Part shown: in pieces, positions 6,142 to 12,624 of the stretch
Numbering within the stretch: position 1 is the first letter of the stretch
Layout of the letters: each line of letters begins with the position of its first letter
DNA from: Spirochaetaceae bacterium
GTDB lineage: Bacteria; Spirochaetota; Spirochaetia; DSM-27196; SKKC01
Direction of reading: 5' to 3'
Length of the DNA: 12,624 nucleotides
Assembly (NCBI GenBank): GCA_003554375.1
Contig: PWGF01000332.1
Location: 1-12,624 of the forward strand
Program-made: the position numbers and the translations under genes
The notes under the pieces: generated by a model
The model's database searches: none
Told to the model about the DNA's origin: nothing
The model's input: the letters and a program-made list of their open reading frames with translations, nothing else

Positions 6142-7169
6142 AACTCGCCATTGTGGGATGTGGCGACGTTGGGTATTGGGTGGCGCGGCTGGCCCGGTTG
6201 AACCGAAAGATCAAGGTCGTCGCATGCGTGGATCCCGACTATGAACGTGCGCGGAGGGTGGCACGGGTAGCCGCCGCCGGGCAGGTATTTCGCGAGCTCT
6301 CCGAGCCTTTTGGGAGCGAACAGGCGGAGCACCCCGATGCTGTGTATCTCGGCGTCCCCCACCACCTCCATCTGCCCCTTATCCGGCAGTGCCGAAGGGC
6401 CGGTGCGGCCGTACTGTGCGAGAAGCCGTTGGCTCATACCATTGACGATGCACGAGAGATCGTGGAGCTGTCGCGGGACGGCGGGCCGGTCGGCGTGAAC
6501 TATCAGTATCGCTACGACCACGGGTGTTATTCTCTTATCCGTGCGTGTGCGAACGGCGAGCTCGGTGGTATACGGTATATACGCTGCAACATTCCATGGC
6601 ATCGCGAAAGCGCGTACTTTGGCAATGGAGGATGGCATGCCCGGCTTGCACAAGCCGGGGGCGGCACGCTGATTACGCAGGGCAGCCACTTTCTGGATAT
6701 CGCCCTGATCTGTAGTGGCGGAGATCCGGTGTCGGCAAGCGGTCGCGGATGGCAACAGGTATTCGGAGAAACGGAAGTCGAGGATCTGTTCGTCGGGCAC
6801 GTGGAAACGTCCACGGGGGTCGTCATCGAAATCACCAGTTCCATGGTAAGTACACCTGAACAGCGTGCGACGATCGAGGTGTACGGGAGTAGCGGGACCG
6901 GCATATACGGCACCGGCGGGCGGCACAATGTCCGGTTTCGCGGCGTCCGTAGCCGTTCAAGAAAGCACCCCGTCCGGTTCTTTCACGCGCTCGGCAGAAG
7001 CATCGAAGGATTCCGCCGCTGGGTAGATATCGGTCAACCGTACGAGTGTCCGGCGGCCGCGGCGCTGCCGGTGATGGACGCGGTCAACCTCCTGTACCGG
7101 TCGGCCCGGAACGAGGGGATGAGCCAACGAGCAACTCTCGCAGCGAACGCTCCTCCTCCTCGTCGATGA
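6138..7169 (+). CDS. Gfo/Idh/MocA family NAD(P)-dependent oxidoreductase
   Basis: A 343-residue protein, the family's usual length. The N-terminal Rossmann fold starts KLAIVGCGDVGYWVA with a GxGxxG nucleotide-binding loop and an acidic residue after the second strand (VACVDPD, D32). CEKPLAHTIDDA at 94-105 holds the conserved EKP whose lysine (K96) is catalytic in characterised members. VNYQYRYD follows at 120-127. GGGTLITQGSHFLDIA at 174-189 supplies the substrate-side His184 and Asp187. The C-terminus ends with the typical MDAVNLLYRSARNEG helix. Such enzymes oxidise or reduce hydroxyls of sugars, inositols and sugar acids; the particular substrate cannot be read here. The open frame continues 88 codons upstream, but that part overlaps the ThuA-like gene and lacks motifs; the GTG start is set by its ribosome-binding site. 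The last 86 bp overlap the 3' end of the convergent symporter gene. Confidence 0.93.
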   Translation: MKLAIVGCGDVGYWVARLARLNRKIKVVACVDPDYERARRVARVAAAGQVFRELSEPFGSEQAEHPDAVYLGVPHHLHLPLIRQCRRAGAAVLCEKPLAHTIDDAREIVELSRDGGPVGVNYQYRYDHGCYSLIRACANGELGGIRYIRCNIPWHRESAYFGNGGWHARLAQAGGGTLITQGSHFLDIALICSGGDPVSASGRGWQQVFGETEVEDLFVGHVETSTGVVIEITSSMVSTPEQRATIEVYGSSGTGIYGTGGRHNVRFRGVRSRSRKHPVRFFHALGRSIEGFRRWVDIGQPYECPAAAALPVMDAVNLLYRSARNEGMSQRATLAANAPPPRR

Positions 7170-8658
7170 CGGGGAGGCCTTCTACCTCGTCGGGGCTCCC
7201 GGCCATCTGGTCCTGAGCGATATCGCTGTCGAGGCCGGCGGCCTCCCGCCGCCGAGCCAGATACTGCTTGAGCCTGGCGTGGATGGCCGGTGAAAGAGGG
7301 AAGCGCGCGGCTAAAACGATTGCAATACCGATGAACAGGAGCGGAAGCCCTGCAAAGATCACCCGGAGGATCATAAGGAACGCCTCGGTCTGCTCGGGAT
7401 GGGCCGCGGCGGCGCTCGCCTGATCGACCACCTCGGGTGGCGGAATATAGCCGGCGATGTCTATGGCCTGTCCGATAACGAAAATGGCGAAGGCGGAGGT
7501 GAGCTTCCGGAGCAGGGTAAGACTCCCCGCATAGATGCCTTCCCGCCGTCTCCCGGTCACGAGCTCATCGACATCAGGGATATCGGGATAGATCGCGTAC
7601 GCCATGACGATTACGCCGCCTGTACCCGCTCCGGTGACTGCGGCAAAGATGAAGTAGACCGTCGTGGGCATGGCAGGACTTATAGATAAGCCCGCCAGCA
7701 TCGCCCCCACCCAGACGCACGCACCGATAATCAGTGCCGTCCGCTTGCTGAATCGGCGGCTGAGCCAATAGTACCCCGGTAGACAGATCAGCTGAACGAT
7801 GAGCAGTGTCCCGAGAAGGTAGTTGGTAAGCCCGGGGATCTCGAGGTAGTACGTGACCCAGTACACGATGATCGTCAGAAGCACATCGATCGCCACAAAG
7901 GCAAAGAGAAAGAGAGCGATGAAGCTGCGGAACGTCCTGATCTGAAACGGTTCCAGAAACACCTTGAGTTGGGGTGGGGTCGAGCGCCGGGAGAAGCCCG
8001 GACGCTCCCAGGTGGTAAAGAACGTTGCAAGAAAGGGGAGTCCGAAGAAAAGGCCAAACACCGCGCCCATGAGCGGATAGCCGACCCGTGGACTCGGGGC
8101 CATCTCGATAATTGCAAGCGGCAGAAGCGCGGAGACAATCGTGGAAATCTCGCTGAAAGCTATTCGGAAGGACGTAAGGCGGCTGCGCTCGCCGTAGTCC
8201 AACGTCAACTCGCTTGCAAGCGCGTTGTACGGGGTCATGACCATCGTTATGACGGTGGAGAAGAACAGGTACGTCACGAGCGCATAGGCAAATCGCGCCC
8301 ACTGAGCGTCAAGGGCAGCCGGATACCACAAGAGGATATAGCTGAGCACGATAAACGGGATGCCGAAGAGAAAGTAGGGACGGCGGCGGCCCCACCTCGT
8401 GCGAGTCCGGTCCGAGATCATCCCCATAATCGGATCGCTCAACGCATCCCACCCGCGAGCAACCAACACCACCAGACCGGCCAGCGCCGGACGGATTCCT
8501 ACGATGTCGGTCAGGAAGATAAGGTACAGAGTGGAGACGATGAAGAAGGCGCCTCCTCCGTAGAGATCGCCTGCTCCGTATCCCAATCGGGTCAGGAGTG
8601 GAAGGCGGTCGCCTGCGAGAGTTCTTGTTTCAGCTGAACTATCCCCCGTGTTGCTCAT
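7084..8658 (-). CDS. GPH-family (MelB-type) MFS sugar:cation symporter
   Basis: A 524-residue polytopic membrane protein of the glycoside-pentoside-hexuronide:cation symporter family. The start LLTRLGYGAGDLYGGGAFFIVSTLYLIFLTD is diagnostic, as is the loop-2/3 signature DALSDPIMGMISDRTRTRWGRRRP at 71-94. About twelve hydrophobic segments can be followed to residue ~465. A hydrophilic, acidic tail of ~60 residues (EEERSLRELL near the end) follows; it is longer than in many members and could be regulatory. These carriers import sugars or glycosides with Na+ or H+ across the inner membrane. ATG 8658 has TAGGGGG (8664-8670) five nt upstream and overlaps the TGA of the aminotransferase gene by 4 bp, so it is coupled to it. 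That pairing suggests the transported compound, or its product, is the aminotransferase substrate. Specific substrate unknown. Confidence 0.94.
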   Translation of the reverse strand: MSNTGDSSAETRTLAGDRLPLLTRLGYGAGDLYGGGAFFIVSTLYLIFLTDIVGIRPALAGLVVLVARGWDALSDPIMGMISDRTRTRWGRRRPYFLFGIPFIVLSYILLWYPAALDAQWARFAYALVTYLFFSTVITMVMTPYNALASELTLDYGERSRLTSFRIAFSEISTIVSALLPLAIIEMAPSPRVGYPLMGAVFGLFFGLPFLATFFTTWERPGFSRRSTPPQLKVFLEPFQIRTFRSFIALFLFAFVAIDVLLTIIVYWVTYYLEIPGLTNYLLGTLLIVQLICLPGYYWLSRRFSKRTALIIGACVWVGAMLAGLSISPAMPTTVYFIFAAVTGAGTGGVIVMAYAIYPDIPDVDELVTGRRREGIYAGSLTLLRKLTSAFAIFVIGQAIDIAGYIPPPEVVDQASAAAAHPEQTEAFLMILRVIFAGLPLLFIGIAIVLAARFPLSPAIHARLKQYLARRREAAGLDSDIAQDQMAGSPDEVEGLPVIDEEEERSLRELLVGSSPRSGPTGTGG

Positions 8659-9977
8659 AGAATCCCCCTACTCTCTACGCCGTTACCGGTACTGATTCGC
8701 TCCGGGTTATTTTGTGCGACTACCCGGAACGCGTCATGAGCGATCGACACAGTGGTTTCTATGTCATCCTCGGTTAATGAAGTATTGATGAAGTGGTTGT
8801 GATGGCTCACCAGGAAGGCGCCACGCTGCGTTGCCTCCGCGGTGAACTCCTGCGTCATCATGAGGGAATCGTCGTCGGTTATTCGCAGATAGAACATCGA
8901 CGGGATCCCGCTGACCTTCAAAGTGACGCCCCAGTCGCTCGCGGCTTTGACCAGACCGTCTGTGAGGCGCCGACCCTTCTCATTCATGAGGCGCGGCCCG
9001 TCGATTCGCGACAGCTCGTTGATCGTGGCGATCGCGGCGGCCATCGGCACGGCCCCATACCAGTAGCTGCCGGTATAGAATACGCGCGATGCCGCGTCGC
9101 GAAGCTCTTCCGATCCAACCAGGGCGGCGATGTTGTACCCGTTTCCTATTGCCTTGCAGTAACAGGCAAGGTCCGGTACGAAACCGAAGTACTCCGCCGA
9201 CCCCGCCATATTGAGCCGGAAACCGGCACGAATGTCGTCGACTGCGAGCACTATGCCGTGCCGGCGGCACAACTCCTGCACCTTCTCCCAATACCCCGGG
9301 GCAGGAAGCTCGTTATCGTGGAAAACCGGATGGTGGTACGGCGACGACATGAATACGGCAATCTCGTTCGGATGGTCGCGTACCAGCTGTTCGAGTTGCT
9401 CGTAGTCGTTCCAGTCCACATAGAGATTGTTTGCCGTGTCCTCTTCGAGGACACCGGGGCGACCGCTATGCTGCGTCCACGGAGCTACGCCATGGTATCC
9501 GTTGCGGACGAGAACCGCTTTCTTCCGGCCGGTGGCCGCGCGCGCGACCATCAGGGCGAGGGTGGTCGCGTCGTTGCCGTTCTTCATGAAGAAGGCCCAT
9601 TCGGCTGCGGTTATCGTATCGCAAAGGAGCTCGGCGAGCTCTACCTGCTGTCTGCTCGGCAAGGCCATGGTATCTCCCAAGCGCCTCTGCCGTTCGGCTG
9701 CTTCCTCGACAACCGGGTTGTTATAACCGAGTACATTGGGGCCGAACGCACAGAGGTAATCGATGAAGCGGTTGCCGTCCACGTCCCAGAAATACGAGCC
9801 ATGAGCCCGCTCGGCGAAGAAGGGGTATGCATCGATGGGGATAAACTGAGCCTGCACCGGGCCCATATGTCCGGGGATTCCGCTGGGAATCACTTGGGCG
9901 GCGCGCCGGAAGAGTGCTCGTGACTCCTCATATCCTCGAGACTCGCCGGTGGATAAATGGTGTCCGTTGTCTATCAT
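8655..9977 (-). CDS. Class III PLP-dependent aminotransferase, GSA-aminomutase-like
   Basis: A 440-residue fold-type I PLP enzyme. The N-terminus (RRAAQVIPSGIPGHMGP, then FWDVDGNRFIDYLCAFGPNVLGY at 63-85) follows the glutamate-1-semialdehyde aminomutase pattern. MKNGNDATT (131-139) is the phosphate-binding loop. VDDIRAGFR at 246-254 supplies the Asp that contacts the PLP ring nitrogen (D247). CYCKAIGNGYNIAALVG (272-288) holds the Schiff-base lysine K275. The VDDIRAGFR, FMSSPYHHPVF and YTGSYWYGAVPMAAA signatures match a subgroup distinct from true HemL, which normally has DEVMTGFR. Together with its position between SCP2-like proteins and a sugar symporter, this argues against a role in haem synthesis. 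It may aminate, deaminate or shift an amino group on an imported sugar-like compound, which is inference. AGGAGAGGTG at 9982-9991, four nt before ATG 9977, is a strong ribosome-binding site. It overlaps the downstream symporter gene by 4 bp. Confidence 0.92.
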   Translation of the reverse strand: MIDNGHHLSTGESRGYEESRALFRRAAQVIPSGIPGHMGPVQAQFIPIDAYPFFAERAHGSYFWDVDGNRFIDYLCAFGPNVLGYNNPVVEEAAERQRRLGDTMALPSRQQVELAELLCDTITAAEWAFFMKNGNDATTLALMVARAATGRKKAVLVRNGYHGVAPWTQHSGRPGVLEEDTANNLYVDWNDYEQLEQLVRDHPNEIAVFMSSPYHHPVFHDNELPAPGYWEKVQELCRRHGIVLAVDDIRAGFRLNMAGSAEYFGFVPDLACYCKAIGNGYNIAALVGSEELRDAASRVFYTGSYWYGAVPMAAAIATINELSRIDGPRLMNEKGRRLTDGLVKAASDWGVTLKVSGIPSMFYLRITDDDSLMMTQEFTAEATQRGAFLVSHHNHFINTSLTEDDIETTVSIAHDAFRVVAQNNPERISTGNGVESRGIL

Positions 9978-9981
9978 CTGT

Positions 9982-9991
9982 CACCTCTCCT
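9982..9991 (-). promoter_or_regulatory. Strong ribosome-binding site of the aminotransferase gene
   Basis: AGGAGAGGTG on the minus strand ends four nt before ATG 9977. It sits in a 48-bp spacer after the SCP2-like gene, with no terminator visible, which supports a continuous transcript. Confidence 0.7.
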
Positions 9992-10025
9992 CACGGCAGG
10001 CTCTTGGCCTCGACCGCATGGGGAT

Positions 10026-10808
10026 TTACTCGCCGAGATTCAGGGGGATTCGATCAAGCAACGGGTTCATGCTCTCCACCATGGGTACGAACCCCTTCAT
10101 GCCCATCCGGCCGCTTCCTATTGCCTGGTAGATCTGCAAAGTTCCGCGAAGGAGGCCATCAAGGGTCTCGAGATCGGAGAACCACAGGATGCAGCGCGGA
10201 TCCTCGTGCTCGCCAAAGACGGTTCGGAGGCGTCCGTCTTTCACCTCTACATAGAGCCCGATATCCGAATGGACCTTGAACTGAATCGTGCCGTCAGGAA
10301 CTCGCCGGGCAAGCTCGACGGATGCCCGGTCGTGGTTCGCGATCTCCGAGAGCGCGTGAAGAGCCACGCATGCGGTTAGCCGGGTACTTGCCGCGTGGTA
10401 CGAGGAATGAGCAATGGCGTCGTTCGGCGGTCGCAGATAGTAGGTGAGCCGCTCAGTCAGCGGGTTGAATGTGTTTCGTAGTCTCCCGAGCCGGCGGATT
10501 CCTTTCAGCGGTATAGGCTGTTTTTCCCCGTCGATAACCGCGTTGAAGTGTCTCGGCGACACGCATGCAAGCACTACATGTGGCTTGGGAAGGGTGAAGC
10601 TGCCGCCCAAGCCCGCCGGCCCCTCAAGCCGAATCCGGCTGTTATGGATGTGCAATCGGCCTCGATCGACGGTGGGTACGCGGAACTCTACACACAAATC
10701 GACGCTGTCCGTAATCTCCCGTGAGACTGCATCGTATTCGGGGAGCAATTCGAGCGCCTTCAGCACTCCGAACAGGTTCACTCGAGCCCGGACTCGTTCG
10801 TCAACCAT
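10026..10808 (-). CDS. SCP2-like lipid/ligand-binding protein, possibly two SCP2 domains in tandem
   Basis: A 260-residue protein without signal peptide. Residues about 158-250 fit the SCP2 (sterol carrier protein 2) fold: VPDGTIQFKVHSDIGLYVEVKDGRL, then CILWFSDLETLDGLLRGTLQIYQAIGSGRMGMKGF. SCP2 folds bind hydrophobic ligands in a pocket, or serve as a domain attached to other enzymes. Residues 30-120 look like a degenerate second copy (VDLCVEFRV, HFNAVIDGEKQPIPLKGIRRLGRL); that is inference. ATG 10808 is chosen because AAGGAGGA lies at 10814-10821, five nt upstream. An in-frame ATG at 10862 would lie deep inside the MerR gene and adds a Pro/Arg-rich stretch unlike the rest. The start overlaps the end of the MerR gene by 8 bp, so the two are probably coupled. 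Ligand and job are unknown; context suggests a partner of the transport and aminotransferase steps, or of the regulator. Confidence 0.8.
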   Translation of the reverse strand: MVDERVRARVNLFGVLKALELLPEYDAVSREITDSVDLCVEFRVPTVDRGRLHIHNSRIRLEGPAGLGGSFTLPKPHVVLACVSPRHFNAVIDGEKQPIPLKGIRRLGRLRNTFNPLTERLTYYLRPPNDAIAHSSYHAASTRLTACVALHALSEIANHDRASVELARRVPDGTIQFKVHSDIGLYVEVKDGRLRTVFGEHEDPRCILWFSDLETLDGLLRGTLQIYQAIGSGRMGMKGFVPMVESMNPLLDRIPLNLGE

Positions 10809-12066
10809 GGTGTTCCTCCTTGGCGTAGACCTCCGCGAGCCGGCGCCGAACGGTCGGCACAACCTGGGCCTCGAGCAACTGTATGAACTGCCCTAGAGCA
10901 TCAGATTCGGACCGCTGCTCCAACGCCGCCATGACGCCTTCTAGAATCTCGATACCCCGCCGGCGATGGCCGAGAATCGACGGCAGCGCAAGGTATATCG
11001 CTCCGGTGATCCATGCGGCGAGCAGTGTCTCTAGGAAAGCCTGACCGCCGGCTGCGACCTTGTCCGACGGAATCGAACCGTAGTCGTCAATGGCTTCGAG
11101 CTCCGAGAGCAAGTTATGGAGCCGGTGGTCCAAAGCCCCGCTGCGCGAAAACGCAGTTACCCGTCGGATGACTTCGGCAAGATGCGACAGTGGCCCCGGC
11201 CGGGGTGTTCCGTTCCGGGCGTCCGGGGCATCCGCATCTGATTCCTCCAAGAGCGCGGTGATATCGCGCAGGGCCTCGAGCTCAGGGCCTGGGGCATAGT
11301 GGGGTTCGAAATGGGTAAGGAGTTCCGCGGGCGGTATTACGATCCACTTCCGGATTCCCTGCGTGAACTTCTCGAGGTCCCCGAGCGTCTCATCGACGAA
11401 TCGCCGGTTGAATTTCCGGCGAGCATAGAAGAGGAACAGGTTGACGCTGTCGTCATCGCGGTTGAACAGTCCGAGCGGATCGGAGATCTGTGGATCTCGA
11501 AGCACCATAGATATGAACAGCCGAATATCACGGTATACGGCGCTCTTGATCGCTACGCTGTACTGTTTGAGAACCTCCCGACTGTAGCGAAGCGAAAGCC
11601 CGTCGTCTTCGCGTTGCTTTATGATCTGAGCGATCTTGGCATCGAGCTCCGAGAATAACCGCCCGTGTTGGTCCAGCGGATGGAGGATGTCCGCGTTCAC
11701 CAGCTCTTGGATCCATTCTGCCGATAGTCCGGTCTCCCGGCTCATCTCGTCCGTGGTGTACGTCCGGTCTTCCAACGGGCTTTCCGGTGCCGGATAGATG
11801 GCATGATCGAGCTCTACCGAAACGTCGGTAAGGCCGCCGCCGCTGATGAGCCGCTTGATCACGGACAAGGGGAGGAATCGATCCTCCTTGAGGCTGCGGA
11901 TCAGTTGCACGCGCTTGACGCTCTCCTCGTCGTACCACGCCATCGTTCTTCCCGTCTTTTTGACCGGCGCAAGCAACCCTTCGTTCACATAGTGCTTAAT
12001 TGTGGCGGTGTTGGTGCCGCTGCGTTTTGCCAACTCGCTTATGGTGAAAAGCTCCTTCCGGCTCAT
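10801..12066 (-). CDS. Large MerR-family transcriptional regulator with a second HTH-like segment
   Basis: A 421-residue protein, far longer than the 120-300 residues usual for MerR regulators. Residues 6-75 are a typical MerR winged helix: FTISELAKRSGTNTATIKHYVNEGLL, then YDEESVKRVQLIRSLKEDRFLPLSVIKRLI. Residues 103-170 look like a second degenerate copy (YTTDEMSRETGLSAEWIQELVNADILHP followed by an IIKQREDDGLSLRYSREVLKQY stretch). The remaining ~250 residues are mostly helical with no domain I recognise, and include an AAWITGAIYLALPSILG hydrophobic stretch that may be a buried helix or ligand pocket. MerR proteins bind distorted promoters as dimers and respond to a C-terminal ligand or metal. 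No metal-binding cysteine cluster is visible. It sits inside the operon between two SCP2-like genes and probably controls it. ATG 12066 has only a weak GAGG upstream. The 14-bp near-palindrome at 12091-12104 could be its operator. Confidence 0.88.
   Translation of the reverse strand: MSRKELFTISELAKRSGTNTATIKHYVNEGLLAPVKKTGRTMAWYDEESVKRVQLIRSLKEDRFLPLSVIKRLISGGGLTDVSVELDHAIYPAPESPLEDRTYTTDEMSRETGLSAEWIQELVNADILHPLDQHGRLFSELDAKIAQIIKQREDDGLSLRYSREVLKQYSVAIKSAVYRDIRLFISMVLRDPQISDPLGLFNRDDDSVNLFLFYARRKFNRRFVDETLGDLEKFTQGIRKWIVIPPAELLTHFEPHYAPGPELEALRDITALLEESDADAPDARNGTPRPGPLSHLAEVIRRVTAFSRSGALDHRLHNLLSELEAIDDYGSIPSDKVAAGGQAFLETLLAAWITGAIYLALPSILGHRRRGIEILEGVMAALEQRSESDALGQFIQLLEAQVVPTVRRRLAEVYAKEEHHG
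10814..10821 (-). promoter_or_regulatory. Ribosome-binding site that fixes the start of the SCP2-like gene
   Basis: AAGGAGGA, an almost complete anti-16S match, stands five nt before ATG 10808. It lies within the last codons of the MerR gene. Confidence 0.8.
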
Positions 12067-12090
12067 GGGGAGAATCCTCGATCATCGGCA

Positions 12091-12104
12091 GAGTGAATTC
12101 GCTC
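12091..12104. promoter_or_regulatory. Near-palindrome upstream of the MerR gene, possible operator
   Basis: GAGTGAATTCGCTC is symmetric at 12 of 14 positions and centred on GAATTC. It lies 25 bp before the MerR start in the 55-bp spacer after the first SCP2-like gene. MerR regulators bind dyad sites and often autoregulate. No matching copy was noted elsewhere, so the call is tentative. Confidence 0.25.
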
Positions 12105-12121
12105 GGACCATACGTTCTTGC

Positions 12122-12624
12122 TCATGTCATGAGTGCCTGAACTCGGGTCATCAAGTCGTTGAGTGCCGCCGAATACTCGGGCGAGCCTTCCACGGTGAGA
12201 TATCCCTGCTCAACCGATTCGACGAAAGACACCTCCTTCAGAAGAACTCTCATCGCTTCCTCCGCGCCGGTGAAACGGAAATGGACGAACGGTCTCCGGC
12301 GGGTATACACTCCTCGACCAGCCTTTGTTCGGCCATTCTTCACCCGCAGATATGCGGCGATGTAGTCGTCACGCTCCGGTGACCCCACGGTGAATTGGTA
12401 TATCCGGTCCGGCTGTCCGCGAGTCCACGACTGCATCTCGGGGTCGCCGAGCTTGTTGAGGACGCTGAGTGCGGTTGTGACCATGTAGAGGGACATTTTC
12501 ACTTTTAGATACTGTTTGAACGGATCACGCGGACGTTGTGATGGAAGCATGAGTTTCAAGCGGAGCAAGAGCTGCATGGTGCGCAGGAGGACCCGCGGGT
12601 GCCGGATAGCCCCGCGGATTCGCG
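12122..12624 (-). CDS. SCP2-like protein (5' end beyond the right edge)
   Basis: The frame is open from the right edge to TGA at 12122, giving at least 167 residues. The C-terminal ~100 residues fit the SCP2 pattern: RIYQFTVG, then AAYLRVKNGRTKAG, PFVHFRFTGAEEAMRVLL, FVESVEQGYLTVEGS and a closing NDLMTRVQAL helix. It resembles the second half of the SCP2-like protein at 10026-10808, including a D-x-x-x-x-W/V...PD-x-IxQF lead-in. An ATG at 12577 exists but has no ribosome-binding site, and reading continues upstream in a plausible protein (IRGAIRHPRVLLRTMQL). I therefore think the true start lies outside the window and that the protein may match its sister in length. It is followed after 55 bp by the MerR gene on the same strand. 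It has no visible signal peptide in the part seen, and no known partner. Confidence 0.7.
   Translation of the reverse strand, partial: RIRGAIRHPRVLLRTMQLLLRLKLMLPSQRPRDPFKQYLKVKMSLYMVTTALSVLNKLGDPEMQSWTRGQPDRIYQFTVGSPERDDYIAAYLRVKNGRTKAGRGVYTRRRPFVHFRFTGAEEAMRVLLKEVSFVESVEQGYLTVEGSPEYSAALNDLMTRVQALMT

Noticed and set aside
5910..6926. 338-codon minus-strand open frame opposite the ThuA-like and Gfo/Idh genes
   Set aside because: Its repetitive part is only the reverse reading of the 18-bp repeats; the plus strand has solid family matches.
8793..9923. 376-codon open frame on the plus strand opposite the aminotransferase gene
   Set aside because: No family motifs in the translation, while the minus strand carries intact PLP-enzyme motifs throughout.
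8655..9977. Calling the aminotransferase hemL
   Set aside because: Active-site segments differ from HemL and the operon context is transport and regulation, so no symbol is given.
10809..10862. ATG at 10862 as start of the SCP2-like gene
   Set aside because: It would overlap the MerR gene by 62 bp and ignores the near-perfect AAGGAGGA placed for ATG 10808.

Overview
This is a protein-dense bacterial chromosome segment of moderately high GC (my estimate is high 50s percent; not computed), with clear Shine-Dalgarno sites, ATGA/GTGA gene overlaps and operon-like gene strings. No plasmid, phage, IS, CRISPR, tRNA or rRNA signal was seen. The phylum cannot be fixed from this sequence. The mix of sugar-catabolism families (ThuA, Gfo/Idh/MocA, GPH symporter, large GH57/GH38-like enzyme) fits a saccharolytic heterotroph. 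A spirochaete-like host is only a guess.

Region 1 (about 1-1900, minus strand) holds two housekeeping-type genes: the N-terminal half of an M3 peptidyl-dipeptidase (Dcp), cut by the left edge, and upstream of it a small COG0731-type radical SAM protein. A 5' hairpin lies just before the radical SAM start. A non-coding stretch of about 270 bp (1876-2149) separates this block from the next.

Region 2 (about 2126-7169) is a divergent sugar-metabolism block. On the minus strand lies a 958-residue protein that looks like a GH57/GH38-type barrel enzyme with a beta-rich C-terminal half. On the plus strand lies a translationally coupled pair: a ThuA-like protein and a Gfo/Idh/MocA oxidoreductase. The intergenic region between the divergent starts (5027-5250) carries short direct repeats. 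Two adjacent genes carry in-frame low-complexity tandem repeats with a shared S-(H/Y)-x-E flavour: 7 x 15 bp in the hydrolase and 7 x 18 bp in the ThuA-like gene.

Region 3 (12624 down to 7084, all minus strand) is a compact five-gene operon: a 5'-truncated SCP2-like protein, a large MerR-type regulator with an apparent second HTH, a second SCP2-like protein (perhaps a tandem of two such domains), a GSA-aminomutase-like class III aminotransferase, and a GPH/MelB-type sugar symporter. Tight overlaps (8 bp and 4 bp) and strong ribosome-binding sites argue for one transcript. My reading is that the symporter imports a sugar or amino-sugar derivative, the PLP enzyme acts on it or on a product, and the MerR protein controls the operon. 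The SCP2-like proteins are the unexplained partners, and this cassette is the best candidate for an undescribed system. The operon ends tail-to-tail with the Gfo/Idh gene, and the two coding regions overlap by 86 bp.
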